A program made the translations under genes and the position numbers. From contig JBCAQO010000092.1 in assembly GCA_039111635.1 (NCBI GenBank), positions 1 to 29,670 of the forward strand: a stretch of DNA of 29,670 bases. Direction: 5' to 3'. Below, in pieces: positions 18,700-28,935 of the stretch. Within the stretch, counting starts at the first letter, position 1. Every line of letters begins with the position of its first letter. The DNA is from Heterobasidion occidentale. Lineage: Eukaryota; Basidiomycota; Agaricomycetes; Russulales; Bondarzewiaceae. Under the pieces are notes generated by a model. The model was not told where the DNA came from and did not search any database. It was given only the letters and a program-made list of their open reading frames with translations.

Positions 18700-20500
18700 C
18701 CAGCGTTCGCCTCATTTACACTCTTTGCTTGCGTTGTCGGCTGGTCTCAACAACACAGAAATATACATTCCTTGAGGTTCATTCTGCTTCGCTTGCCATT
18801 CGTCCCCGGAACTATTGATCACCATAGCAAACCCGACATGCCAGCGCTGTACGCAGGCTGCCGCTGTCAAGTGAGGGGAAATTCGAGAGGCATTGCTGGA
18901 GAATGACGCAGGGATAAGGTACGACATTGGTTTTGCTATTAGGTGTCGGCACTCGCCCCATATCTACCCTGCCTCGTAGCTCTACATCCGCACGACCTGA
19001 ACCTCTCCGACATGATCCTCGTGCGCAGCCACCGAGCCAGTCGTTTCTCATCTTCTCTCGGCTCCCGGGAGCTCATATACGCCCCTGGCGCCGACAAGCA
19101 ACGCGTCAGAGAGCCAGGCCAGCGCGGATCATCGACCGCTGTTTCCTCTTCAAATCGACCGAATGCGCCTGCCCGCCGTCGACGTCGCCCGCGGTTGGGA
19201 ATACCGGTATTTATCTATCCTGATCTGGTTTACTCTCGTCTTAATTAGGGCTCTCCACTTTGTCGGTCCCGTCTGTTCCTTCCCCACACGATGATCACCT
19301 CAGCCTGCTTACAGCACCTGGACTCGCCGAGGGAGAGCTGGTGAGCAAGCGTACGCATTGTGCGTTTGCCTCCTCATGCGCTGACGAGTCCCTCCTCATA
19401 TTCCTCCCAGTTTCCTCTGTCCTTCCCTTTTGAACGCAACGCATATACAGTGCATATACGCAGCAAGAATGTACCCGATGAACGTCAGTGATGTCATGAG
19501 ACTGTAGGAGGCGTACGGAACATCCTGGCTGTGACCGGATCCAGCTTGACCCGATCTACGCCCGTTTGCCCGATCCCTCCGCTCTCCGCCGTGCGGATCC
19601 CGCCCTTGTCTGGGCCCGGATCGCAAAAGTTCTCATCCCCGTTTTGGGTCGCGCTTCCAGGGCCGATTCGCGCCAGAATCTTCTGCGCTGCAGTATCGGC
19701 CGTTGATTTGAGCTGCAAAATGGCGATATAAAGGCCACCGGCCACCGGCCACCACCAGAGACCTTTGCATACCGTCGAGTCTTAGCCCCTCCCTCGCGTA
19801 TGTTTCTCGGGTATATGGCGCAGTGTTTTTTTGTCGATCGCAGCAAAAGCGAAACCCCTTCCACATCTCTCCCTCATCTGTCTTTTCCGATTCACATCTC
19901 TTATCCTCCCTTCCTGCTCTACGCCCTACGAACTTCGACCGGGTCGTGCCATTCAGTCTACATCGTCAGACAGGTGAAGAACTTGTCGAAGCCTGAGCAC
20001 TCGGGGTGCATCGCATGGAGCTAGGAGATGCAACAGACCTATTATATGCGCGCCGCATGCGTCTGGTTGACAAGGATGCCAGATCTTCGCGAGCTCCACA
20101 TTTCTTTCATCTTTTCGGCAGCACGGCGTGCGGCGACTGCTCTCCATCTCCATCTGTCCCCTCATCACGGCGTTTGGAGAGCTCATGACAGTGCGCGAAA
20201 CACATTCGGGGAACGATATTTTTGATCTTTCCAGATCTACTGCAGCCAGCGTTCCTACTTCCGTCGCCCTACACAGCCGTCAATTTGAGATTGAAATGTG
20301 AGTGCTCTGTTTTGATCACACCCTTGTCACGGTTCTCGAGCTTGAGCTTGCGGATGAGCACATTGTACGTTTTTCTTCCTCATATGTCGAGAATGTCATG
20401 TTTCCCACAGCTGGCATACAATGACATCCTTCTTTCCACGTGAGGAATCTCACTTGGCGACTACGTCACGTCGCTCGACAGAATGACACACTTGAGTGCA
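18700..20500 (+). repeat. Dispersed repeat, copy C (longest)
   Basis: It aligns with copy A through TTTGCTTGCGT (18725), GCATTGCTGGAGAATGACG (18890), GGCTCCCGGGAGCTCATA (19062), GCTTCCAGGGCC (19653), CATGGAGCTAGG (20014) and AGCCGTCAATTTGAGATTG (20274). TATAAAGG occurs at 19726-19733, but copy A has only a related TATAA. Near 20070-20110 one frame reads MPDLRELHISFIFSAARRA, and near 20290-20400 another reads hydrophobic Leu/Cys-rich sequence; both resemble the leucine-rich half of fungal F-box proteins, with frame changes between them. I treat it as a decayed gene-derived repeat, not a working gene. Confidence 0.55.
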
Positions 20501-20826
20501 ACTTGGATATATGCGTGCTTTGAGGTGAGTGTTCATTCAACCATGTATGCCGTTCCAGGCCGAATTTTGGTTTCTAAGGAAAGGAAAGCATGACCTGACC
20601 CTAGAATGAGGTCTACGGACGACATGAGCTCGCAGTCTCCTCACTTAGACATTCTATTCCTTCCGGTCATCCTGTCTGCTGCCTCTGTGGCACACTTTCT
20701 AACACAACTCTTTCCTTGGCTCTCTATCTCTCTTGCCTCAAAATCAATCAATCTTGAGTTCTTCTTCTCATCATCCACACCAATCTTTACCCCCTTCTAT
20801 TTTTCTGCCCTTTTACATCTCTCTGC

Positions 20827-22291
20827 ATGCCTCGTCTACCTTTCGATCCGAATTTGCTAGTCTGCCCCGATTATGCCTCACCGGATTTCGAGGAAACCCG
20901 TAACCTCTCCCGCTTCCCAGACGAAGATCTCGCCGCCACCGCTCAGCGTCTGGTTGCGATATGGACCGCGGGCAACACGCGCGATCGCCAAGCATGGACC
21001 GCTCAAGTCACGGCTGACACGCAAGCTGCTGCCGACGAAGAACGCGTCCGCCTCGAACAAGCGGAAGCGGACCGCGCAGATGTTGAAAAAGAGTTAGACA
21101 AGAAAAAACCGAAACTCTTACCTTTGAACAAGGCCGGTATGCCCTCGATTCTCCCCGTGCATTGCTCCCCATATGCTTTCCACAAACTAGAGCTCCTCGA
21201 CTACGTCGAACTCTATTATTTTACACCCGAAGGGTGCCATGAAGGTCGCGAGTCGTACAGATCACTTGCGGACGACACTTTCACACTCGCTCGCTCCGAC
21301 GATGGTCTAACCCTGCGCTCCGCCTCGACATCTCGCCCTTCGCGGAAAGTCATCCCGGATGCAGATCTCACCTGGGAACAGTTCACCTCTGCCAGGAGCA
21401 TCTATATTGACGAAATCCAGCGCGCAAAATGGCCTGTAGCCTTGACGGAGCAAACGGTCGACTTCCTCTTTGCTCTGGAGCGGCACCCTACGGCTCATAT
21501 CCTTGACTACGGCAAAACAGTCATGCTGCGCGTCCAATCGTATGTCCGGCGCCTGTGGCACACCCAGCTGAAGACTGCCGAAAATTTCAACATCTCGGTC
21601 ATCAATGATGCCGTGGTCACTCGCATCAGCGAGGAGTATCTCCACGCGCGCCAATACGCGACCATCCTGCGGTACGCGTCCTGTTCCTGTTCCCCTCGTG
21701 GCTATTCGCTTATTCCTTCCCTCCCTCCCTTCCCTTTTTCTCTCCCATTCCCGTACCACTTCTCTTCTCTGTCTCTCATTGCCACTCCTCCCGCGCACCG
21801 CGCCCGCCATATCGCGCACCGCGCCCGCCATCTCGTGCATTGCACTCGCCATCACAACCCTCCCCGCCATACCTTTTGGTGCACCGCACCCGCCATTGCA
21901 TTTGCATCGCCCACCACGGGCCGCCACGGAATATGTTCCCTCCTCCGCCATTTCCCGCGCACCGCGTGACACCGGTTGGCCCCCCCTTTTCTCCAGCCAA
22001 GAATCTCGCCTCCCCGACTTCCGCTATCCTACCGATCGCCGCCCTCGCTACAACTCCCCCGCTTTCTCCTCTAAGCGGCGTCGCTCTCCCTCCCCCCTCC
22101 CCCCTCCAGTCCCCTCCGCTCGTGAACCCCCTTCTTTCTCACGCGAGCCTCCTCATCAACGCCGCCGCCTCTCCAACCCACCTCCCTATCGTTCTTTTCA
22201 ACGGGGCACCGAACCCCCCACCCCAATTGTCTGCGCCTTTTGTCTTGGACGTCACAACCACGACCTCGCTCGGTGTCGTTCCCCCACTCTC
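20827..22291 (+). pseudogene. Basidiomycete retroelement gag-like gene, truncated by LTR insertion
   Basis: Exon 1 (20827-21671) starts MPRLPFDPNLLVCPDYASP, a start I associate with gag-like proteins common in mushroom genomes, often beside reverse transcriptase genes of DIRS type (from memory, not searched). It has a charged coiled-coil stretch (residues about 60-97) and a conserved helical core (YAFHKLELLDYVELYYFTP, LTWEQF). Exon 2 (21997-22291) is joined in phase by a 325-nt intron. It is Pro/Arg/Ser-rich and ends with a knuckle-like C-X2-C-X3-H-X-H-X4-C (CAFCLGRHNHDLARC). Coding stops at CRSPTL exactly where the TGTTAGGACC of an LTR begins, so the rest of the gene is missing. The promoter should lie in 20500-20826, where I see no clear TATA box. 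Confidence 0.65.
21792..21898. repeat. 21-bp repeat inside the gag-like gene's intron
   Basis: Three adjacent 21-base units (21792, 21813, 21834) with core GCACCGCGCCCGCCAT, and a fourth related unit at 21878-21898. The first two differ by one base. The array lies inside the proposed 325-nt intron and explains why that intron is long for this genome. One plus-strand frame reads through it as His/Arg/Ala repeats, which inflates the apparent open reading frame. Confidence 0.65.
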
Positions 22292-22780
22292 TGTTAGGAC
22301 CGTGTCCTAACACGTGCTTCGCACGTGAGTGGATGGGCTGGTCAAGTGCTTCGGACTTGTTGCAGACTCGGACCGCTTTCTATGACTCCTTACCATTTAC
22401 ATGCTAACGCATGAACGCTGACCTTTGGTTCCTGATTCTTGATGTGGACAGACATTGGTTCCTGACCCCCGTTCCTGGTTCTTGATTGATCGAAGATGTG
22501 GATGGACATTAGTGGTCGGATTACTATATTTGGTTATATGGCAGGTCGATGAGGTATTCTAGCTTACGGATCTCGATCGTTGACTTCGGTACCTGAGAAG
22601 CGCACAGACCAGATCTGAATCCTGCCCTAGACACTTCTGTACGTAAATAGCCGAGATGAGCTTCTAAGAAGCTCAGCTCGTTCACCTGTAATACACTCGA
22701 TCTCTGCACTGCACCCGGCGTCTGGCTACCTTCTTAGCCCACGCTTCGTGATCTCTGTCAGATCTGAGAAACTCTTTGCA
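22292..22780 (+). repeat. 5' long terminal repeat (3' boundary uncertain)
   Basis: It begins with TGTT, as LTRs do, exactly at the break in the gag-like gene. It is non-coding and followed by the leader of the element. I cannot fix its end: no second LTR is present for comparison and no clear primer-binding site stands out, so 22780 is an estimate. Direct GTTCCTG repeats occur at 22427-22470. Confidence 0.55.
22294..22327. other. Two adjacent perfect hairpins at the LTR start
   Basis: TTAGGAC-CGT-GTCCTAA (22294-22310) is followed at once by CACGTGC-TTC-GCACGTG (22311-22327). Both have 7-bp perfect stems and 3-base loops. The second contains two CACGTG E-boxes. They may be binding sites for a regulator or a structured RNA or DNA end; neither is shown. 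Confidence 0.75.
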
Positions 22781-22872
22781 CGGTCTGACGAAGCACTGGA
22801 CTCGTCTCCCTTCCCTCCCCTCCCTCTACTCATCCACTTCTATACCGGGCTAGCTGCCTACCGCGTTCTCAG

Positions 22873-24445
22873 TTGGACACCCCTCGTGTCATCTGTTGGA
22901 CAGGAGAAGATCATCCGGTTCCTCCTCATCATCGAGAAGACCTCGAAGATCACCTTCTCAATCTCTTTGAGAACAAAGCCGACAGCGACCCCGAGTTCCT
23001 CGAAAGAGCCCAAAGACGATCCATCGTCTTCATCCATTGGAGTCTACGACTATACGAACCAGTGGAGGTTTAGCCTAGGGACCCCTTCGTGCATCGGTGC
23101 ACGTGATAGGTCTCCGACCTTACACTTGAACGAGCTCTTTTATCCCTACTCTATTCAAGCTGGATCCCCAGCAGCGACAGCTCTTTCTCTCATCAGTCAA
23201 CAACATTCTAGCAATCGCCAACAGGGTAAACCTAACGGCCACCCCAGCAGCAACTCCTCAAGGAAGAATAAACTACCCCGGAGCTATAGAAGTCGCAAGA
23301 CACCGGAACCCAGGAAAGGTTTATTCAGGAATAGCCACACTCAGGCTACAACAAGCACCCGAAATATTTATAGACCTCCTCAAAACTGGATATAGATTTT
23401 CCGGGATTTGCTTCGTCAACGAACCAAAGACACTGTTCACCCTCACGGACAACGGAGAGCCCGACGTCATCAGAGCAAGGAACTGCGTTGAGATACACGA
23501 CGGAAGACCAGACGATTTCCCCGTTGCCGTTATCCCTGATCTCAGAAGAACCATCGCAAGGAATATCGACACAGACGGAATCAGAGCGGAACTCGTCAAG
23601 ACCAAGGAGAACAGAGACCACGTCTCAATCCTCATCCACTGGACCTTCTCCTCAACCTAGGAAAACACACTGGAAGCTCCTAACTCCCCACCAGTCCGAA
23701 CAGAAATTGAAGGGATCGTTTTATTGACAGAAGAGGAGAGTTCGCCCACAAAACTTATCATCTCCGAACCCTCATCTCGGGGCACACATTCTCCGAGATC
23801 ATCCAACTCATCGACCAAATTGATATTTCCATCAACGAAATTATCAAAAGGGACCCAGACTTACAGGAAGCATTACAAGCTGGAAGAAGACAGGCAGTAC
23901 CCTTCTTCTTCAAAGAATAAAGAACAACGGACGAAGTCGCAGCGGGATATCCTCCCGGCTATAGAACAGACCCAGCAGAAGTCTACGGTGATTTACCCGA
24001 AGACGTCGACAAGGATCAACTTTATTACGACGAAGGGAAAGAACACTTCTACTACGCGGGATTCCTCACCGGATTCTTCAAAGACCAAGGAAAGAGCGAA
24101 TACGAATACGCAGCTTGGGGAGGAGAGACCGTCCCCGCACGACCCGACCTACACCTTGTTAAGATCGAGGACTACATCGCGAGAAAGACCTTCGACAAGC
24201 CTGAATCACCGACAAATAGGCATCGTGACTCGCCAAGACCGCACATACATACTCTACCCAGAGAAACAGCCAGTGGAAGTCGAATCTCTAGAAGAAACAC
24301 GCCCGCTGCATCCCCCTTACAAGAAACCACTCCCCAAGAAGACTTCCGAGCCCCAACACCAGAGTTTGTCCCCGAACCGGAGTATTTTGAAGCACCAAGT
24401 GGAAATCCGGAACCACCTGACGATCCGGAGCCCCCGCCCGATACA
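22873..24445 (+). pseudogene. Leader coding region upstream of gag, decayed
   Basis: Three segments look like real coding sequence in different frames. 22873-23073 (66 residues, MDTPRVICWTGEDHPVPPHH...) includes FLERAQRRSIVFIHWSLRLY. 23130-23660 is open for 176 codons without an early ATG and ends near VSILIHWTFSST. 23711-24445 is in the same frame as gag, broken by one TAA at 23918-23920, and includes DQLYYDEGKEHFYYAGFLTG. Aromatic and acidic content distinguishes these from the Ser/Thr/Lys-rich alternative frame at 23724-24557, which I regard as a shadow. They probably formed one long N-terminal extension of gag or a separate upstream ORF. No known domain was recognised. Confidence 0.5.
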
Positions 24446-25462
24446 ATGTCGGCAGATACTGGAAGTAATGAGTCCAAGGGACCAGCCATGGCCAAACCCA
24501 CCACCTTCAGTGGAAACAGAAAACGAACCGAGCAATTCCTCCACGAAATCGACCTAATGTTCCTGGCCAGGAAGAAAGATTATGCAAACGAATTCGCCAA
24601 AATCGCCTACGCTCTATCATATATGAAGGAAGGATCCACAGGGATATGGGCAAGAAACTTCACTCAGGCCAGGAACACGCTGAAGGATTGGAACAAATAC
24701 ACTTGGGCAGACACGGTCGGTTACACATCCGTCCGCAAAAAGATAGCCACCGACTTCGAGGAGTTCAACAAAGAAGCCGATGCTCGCGACAAATTGGCCC
24801 GAGTCAATCAAGGAAAGGAATCGTTTAACACCTACCTTCAGCTGTTTGAACAGCTCGCGGCGCTTGCCAGTGTGGACGAAGAAACCAAGAAGACCCATTT
24901 TCTGCGAGGACTCAAGTGGGAATTGGCAAAGGGAATTTATGAAGATCCCTCTAAAGACGGGACATGGGAAGAACTAGTCGAGAAGGCCAAAAAACACGAA
25001 AGGATGCGCATCGCAAGGGACCGAGCATATGACCTCCGAAAAGGAAAATTCCAAATCTACACGCCGCGTACATTTTACGACGAAAGGGCACCCCCACGAC
25101 ACGATAGGGAGCCCCAATACGAACCTATGGATGTAGATGCAGCGGAAATGGAGGCCGATGCTGTCCGAACTCGCTTCAAGAAGCTTACCCCGGCGGAGAG
25201 AGATCGACTTGCCAAAGAAGGCAAGTGCTTCTTTTGCAAGAAACCCGGGCACATGGCGCGCAACTGTCCTTCTCGACCCAAGAGAAGATTCCAGCCCCCT
25301 CGTCGCAGACCTGTGCGCGAAGCAGAAATGGACGAAGGACAATTTGACGATGAAGACGTCGAAGAAGGAAAAAACAGAGTCAACCACATCCGCCAGATGA
25401 TGGGACTCAGCATGGAAGAAATCGAGGAAGTTCGAGCCTTTAGTGACTCGAAGAATTTTTAA
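24446..25462 (+). CDS. gag: Ty3/gypsy Gag with CCHC zinc knuckle
   Basis: An intact 338-residue frame. The N-terminal two thirds is the helical retrotransposon Gag (capsid) domain: KPTTFSGNRKRTEQFLHEID, then WADTVGYTSVRKKIATDFEEF and ESFNTYLQLFEQL, ending KTHFLRGLKWELAKGIY. One CCHC knuckle, C-X2-C-X4-H-X4-C, is at residues 261-274 (CFFCKKPGHMARNC), for packaging RNA, flanked by a basic tract (RPKRRFQPPRRRP). The ATG at 24446 is plausible, but the frame is open upstream to 23921, so translation might begin earlier. It ends TAA 25460-25462, where pol takes over in the -1 frame. Confidence 0.85.
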   Translation: MSADTGSNESKGPAMAKPTTFSGNRKRTEQFLHEIDLMFLARKKDYANEFAKIAYALSYMKEGSTGIWARNFTQARNTLKDWNKYTWADTVGYTSVRKKIATDFEEFNKEADARDKLARVNQGKESFNTYLQLFEQLAALASVDEETKKTHFLRGLKWELAKGIYEDPSKDGTWEELVEKAKKHERMRIARDRAYDLRKGKFQIYTPRTFYDERAPPRHDREPQYEPMDVDAAEMEADAVRTRFKKLTPAERDRLAKEGKCFFCKKPGHMARNCPSRPKRRFQPPRRRPVREAEMDEGQFDDEDVEEGKNRVNHIRQMMGLSMEEIEEVRAFSDSKNF

Positions 25463-27921
25463 AGCCTCTCCCATCGGCAGCGGATGTGGAGAGTAGGATT
25501 CTTGCAGGAAATCGGTACGCTCCTCTGGCCAGTAAAGATGCTGACCAAGAGCATGGACATCCAGATGTATTGTATCTTTCGGAAATGAAATCACATGGTG
25601 CACCATCCCTCCGACTCGAGACAATGCTCATAGGCAAGAATAGAAAAGCTGCTACACAGGCACTAGTGGACAGTGGAGCCACTGGAATCTTCATGCACCC
25701 TCGTTTCGTAGAAACGCATCAAATCACTACACACAAAACCCCCACCCCTATCCCAGTCAGTACGGTCCAGAACACCGAGTTCAAGGGAGGACCTATTACG
25801 CGATTCGCCAACCTCAAATTACAGGTTTTAGGCGAAAAAGGGGGGTCGCATACAGAATCAGCAAGATTCTATATCGCGGAAATAGGAAAAGAGGACGTCA
25901 TTTTAGGAACCGACTGGTTATTAGAACATAACCCAGAAGTCGACTGGCATGCCTACGGACTACACTTTACCAGATGCCCGCCCTCCTGCCAAATAAAAGG
26001 AGGACCGGTAAAAGCTAGAAGAGCTATAAGAAAACCAGGACGTCCTAAACCAAGCATACGGCGCATGGAAACAGTACCGCAAATGGGCGACTACTCAATA
26101 CCAGTGCAAAAGCCGGGAAAAGCAGTACCAGGCCGGAAAGTGGGAAACACCACAGTACCACATCCACGGACAATACCTACAAGTCCGGAGTTCACAACTC
26201 GAAGGTTGAATGCCGAACGTCTGAAGGCCCGAACCAGAAATTATAAGGTTCCGACATGGGCTGAAGAAGACGTTTTGGAGGACGGTGACGGACTTCCAGC
26301 ATTTCCCTCCAAGGATCTCGAAGAAGATGGAGTCTATCTCGTGAGATGCCTGAATACGGGAACATTACAGGCACTGGAATTATACAACGACTCCGAAGAA
26401 GGCGTCGACATACATCGCGCTGAAACCACGGAACTTCCATATGCCAATACACCGGCTCAAGGAAGCAAACCTGTCAAAGCACCGACAGGAAAACAAACAA
26501 AGCACACCAACTCGCAAAGACTGGCAGAAGAAGCCGCCAAAGGGAAACCCGAACTATCCTTCGAAGAAATAGTGCCGAAGGAATACTGGAATTATAGGAA
26601 GGTTTTCGAAGGTCGACCAAAGGGACAGCTACCGCTCTCTCGACCTTGGGATCACAAAATAGAGATCAAAGAAGGAATGGATCACTCGCTCAAACCCAAG
26701 CTATACAGTCTTAGCCCTGGAGAGCAAGTGGAACTCAAGAAATTCATAGATGAAAACCTCCAGAAAGGATTCATCAGAGAATCCAAATCGCACATGGCAT
26801 CCCCATTCTTCTTCATCAAGAAAAAGAACGGGAAACTACGACCAGTAATGGATTATCGCAAACTCAACGAAATAACGATCAAGAACAAGTACCCTTTGCC
26901 GATCATTCAAGAATTACTGGACCTTCTGGCCGAAGCCATATACTTTTCACTAATGGATGTTGATACAGGATATAACAACGTACGCATGAAGGAAGGAAGC
27001 GAGAAACTAGCCGCGTTCGTCACCAATCTAGGAATGTACGAACCTCTGGTGATGTTCTTTGGATTAACCAACTCGCCGGCAACATTCCAAACTATGATGA
27101 ACGCCCTCTTCAAAGACCTCATCTATGCCGGACTAGTGGCAATCTATATGGACGACATCCTAGTATTTTCTAAAACAATGGACGACCACATCAAGACAGT
27201 TCGAAAGGTTTTACAGATCTTACAGGACAACGATCTGTACCTACAACCCTCGAAATGCCACTTCCACAAAAAGAAAATCGACTACCTTGGATATGTTATA
27301 TCACACAGACATCTGGAAATGGACCCGATTAAAGTGGCCGGCATTATGGACTGGCCAACTCCGGGAAAAGTCAAAGAAGTGCAATCATTTTAGGTTTTTG
27401 CAACTTTTATCGCAGGTTTATCAAAGATTACTCAAAAATAGCACGACCGCTATTTGAGCTAACACAGAAGGAACGCACCTGGGATTGGACACCAGCATGC
27501 GAAGAAGCGTTTCAAACGCTAAAACGAATATTTACAGAATCTCCAGTGCTCGTTATGCCAGACACAAGGAACCCGTTTCGCATTGAATGCGACGCTTCCG
27601 ACTTCGCCACCGGAGCAGTTCTATCACAAGTCGCCGAAGATGGAAAATGGCACCCATGTGCTTATATCTCCAAGTCGCTCTCACCAACAGAACGCAACTA
27701 CCCAATCTATGATAAAGAGTTGCTGGCGGTCGTTCGAGCTTTTGAAGCTTGGCAACACTATTTGGAGGGCGCCGACCACCCGGTAGACGTCTGGACGGAC
27801 CACAAGAACCTCGAATGGTTCCGTTCAAGCCAGAAACTCAACCGTCGACAAGCACGATGGTCACTCTACCTCTCGCGTTTCGACTACAAGTTGACGCACA
27901 TCGGGAAATTGGCAGCGAAAT
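25447..27921 (+). pseudogene. pol: Ty3/gypsy Pol: protease, reverse transcriptase, RNase H; frameshifted and truncated
   Basis: The frame is open from 25447 to TAG 27391-27393. There is no clear initiator ATG at the beginning, so it was probably expressed by frameshift from gag. The aspartic protease has DSGATG near 25668-25685, with ILGTDWL downstream. Reverse transcriptase includes FFIKKKNGKLRPVMDYRKLN, the KYPLP motif, and the catalytic YMDD at 27145-27156. Directly after it, the T run at 27388-27391 is one base short, which creates the TAG; RNase H coding resumes in the next frame (CDASDFATGAVL, DKELLAVVRAFE) until about 27921. Integrase is missing. RT would copy the element's RNA to DNA; this copy is defective. 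Confidence 0.85.
25451..25462 (+). promoter_or_regulatory. Candidate -1 ribosomal frameshift site between gag and pol
   Basis: The last gag codons are AAG AAT TTT TAA. The pol frame is open from 25447 and lies one base back, reading GAA TTT TTA AAG. The run of five T (25456-25460) directly before the gag stop lets a Phe codon re-pair after a one-base backward slip. It is not the canonical X-XXY-YYZ heptamer, and I did not identify a downstream stimulatory structure. Alternatively an ancestral single frame was broken here. Confidence 0.4.
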
Positions 27922-28935
27922 GACATTCTTATATAAAGTAATATAAGCTATGTAATAACCATAATATATCCAATACTTTTACATCGTACGGGCAAGCCAT
28001 ACATGAGGCGGCACGGTTGGTAGATACCACAACATCCCTCAGGCTTCCCGAACTTCACAAAGAATATCAGATATGGGATTAGAAGGTGAAGATGAGCAGG
28101 AATGCAACACCGATGACCTCTGGTAAGCAAAAGATTAAAGATAATGAAGTGACATATCAATCATACTTCTGGGTACACAGCACAAGTATCTAGTCAAGTA
28201 ATGCCCGGTGATGTTGGTGAAACTCTCCATCAACAACAGGTTGACAGCAAATGTCAAGAAATGGAGGAAATATAGCCATGGTTCAAGGTTGATGCACATG
28301 CATCGGAGGGACAGCCCTCGAGACAGCCAACAAGAATGTTATGTGATTCAAAGTAGTACCAATCATTGTAATAGACGGCGGGATTTGCGAAGGCTATTAT
28401 CTTTGTCAGACTGATATTCTCGGCCAACACATGCAAGAATTTTAGATAAGATCAACCTACATCAGGGAGAAGGGTTTCGTAAAGGTCAATAAGAAAGCCG
28501 AATTGTCAGCAATAGAGCCTACCTTTATAATTAACGATGGAGTTGCCGGTGCCGACAATCCTTGCCAGACTGACGTTCACGGCCAACACATGCGAGAGTG
28601 ACAATGTTCGTCCAGACTTGATCGCGCAACATCAGCGCGATACTGAGTCTGAATGTGAGTAAAAATGAATCAGAAGCAAAATGATTGCGAAATGCAGTAA
28701 GAAAGCCGCACGATTGACTGCGATTATCAAGACCTGGACATATGATGGAGTCCGGTCAGGCTTGACACATTAATTGTTCAAATGATTAAGAAATAGCAAC
28801 GTCTAGCGAGGATATCTACTATTGTAACTAATTATGATGATTGCAGAAGCTACTATCATTGGAAGGAAAGATATAGTCCCTTCTGCACACAAGATGAAGC
28901 GACAGATGATAGGCATTGATACCGTGAAAAGCATA
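27922..28935. other. AT-rich spacer containing a diverged tandem duplication
   Basis: After the retroelement breakpoint, base composition shifts to AT-rich. No domain is recognisable on either strand. The main structure is the duplication at about 28385-28750. Minus-strand frames there (for example 28436-28254, MHVLAENISLTKIIAF...) could be exon fragments of an unknown gene, because GTAGGC...GTAG-like splice signals border them, but I cannot assign one. Confidence 0.4.
28385..28750. repeat. Diverged tandem duplication of about 160-208 bp
   Basis: The same ordered anchors occur twice. GCCAACACATGC with upstream CAGACTGA is at 28406 and again at 28566. AAGAAAGCCG is at 28491 and 28699. GATGGAGT is at about 28537 and 28745. 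Between anchors the two halves have indels. On the minus strand both halves can read HVLA-V/E-N-V/I-S-L in one frame, hinting at duplicated exons. Confidence 0.5.

Larger units (their letters stand above)
22292..27921 (+). mobile_element. Ty3/gypsy LTR retrotransposon, truncated
   Basis: The order is: LTR start, leader reading frames, gag with a CCHC knuckle, protease, reverse transcriptase, RNase H. The order PR-RT-RH and the motif IYMDDILVFS identify the Ty3/gypsy (Metaviridae) group. The right end is lost: coding similarity stops in the C-terminal part of RNase H at about 27921, and there is no integrase, chromodomain or 3' LTR. The element has inserted into the gag-like gene at 22291/22292; the other side of that gene is also absent, so one deletion may have removed both. 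It carries several frame lesions and cannot move by itself. Confidence 0.85.

Noticed and set aside
4299..20500. Copies A, B and C as long terminal repeats of one element
   Set aside because: They differ in length by several hundred bases, are too diverged, and enclose unrelated host-type genes rather than one coherent element.
21307..21972. 221-codon minus-strand frame over the gag-like gene
   Set aside because: It is antisense to a well-supported exon, and its Gly/Arg-rich half comes from the intron minisatellite.
23724..24557. A 277-codon plus-strand frame overlapping the start of gag
   Set aside because: It starts at TTG, is very rich in Ser, Thr, Lys and Pro, and overlaps the gag start in another frame. 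The gag-frame reading of the same bases has a more natural composition and joins gag directly.
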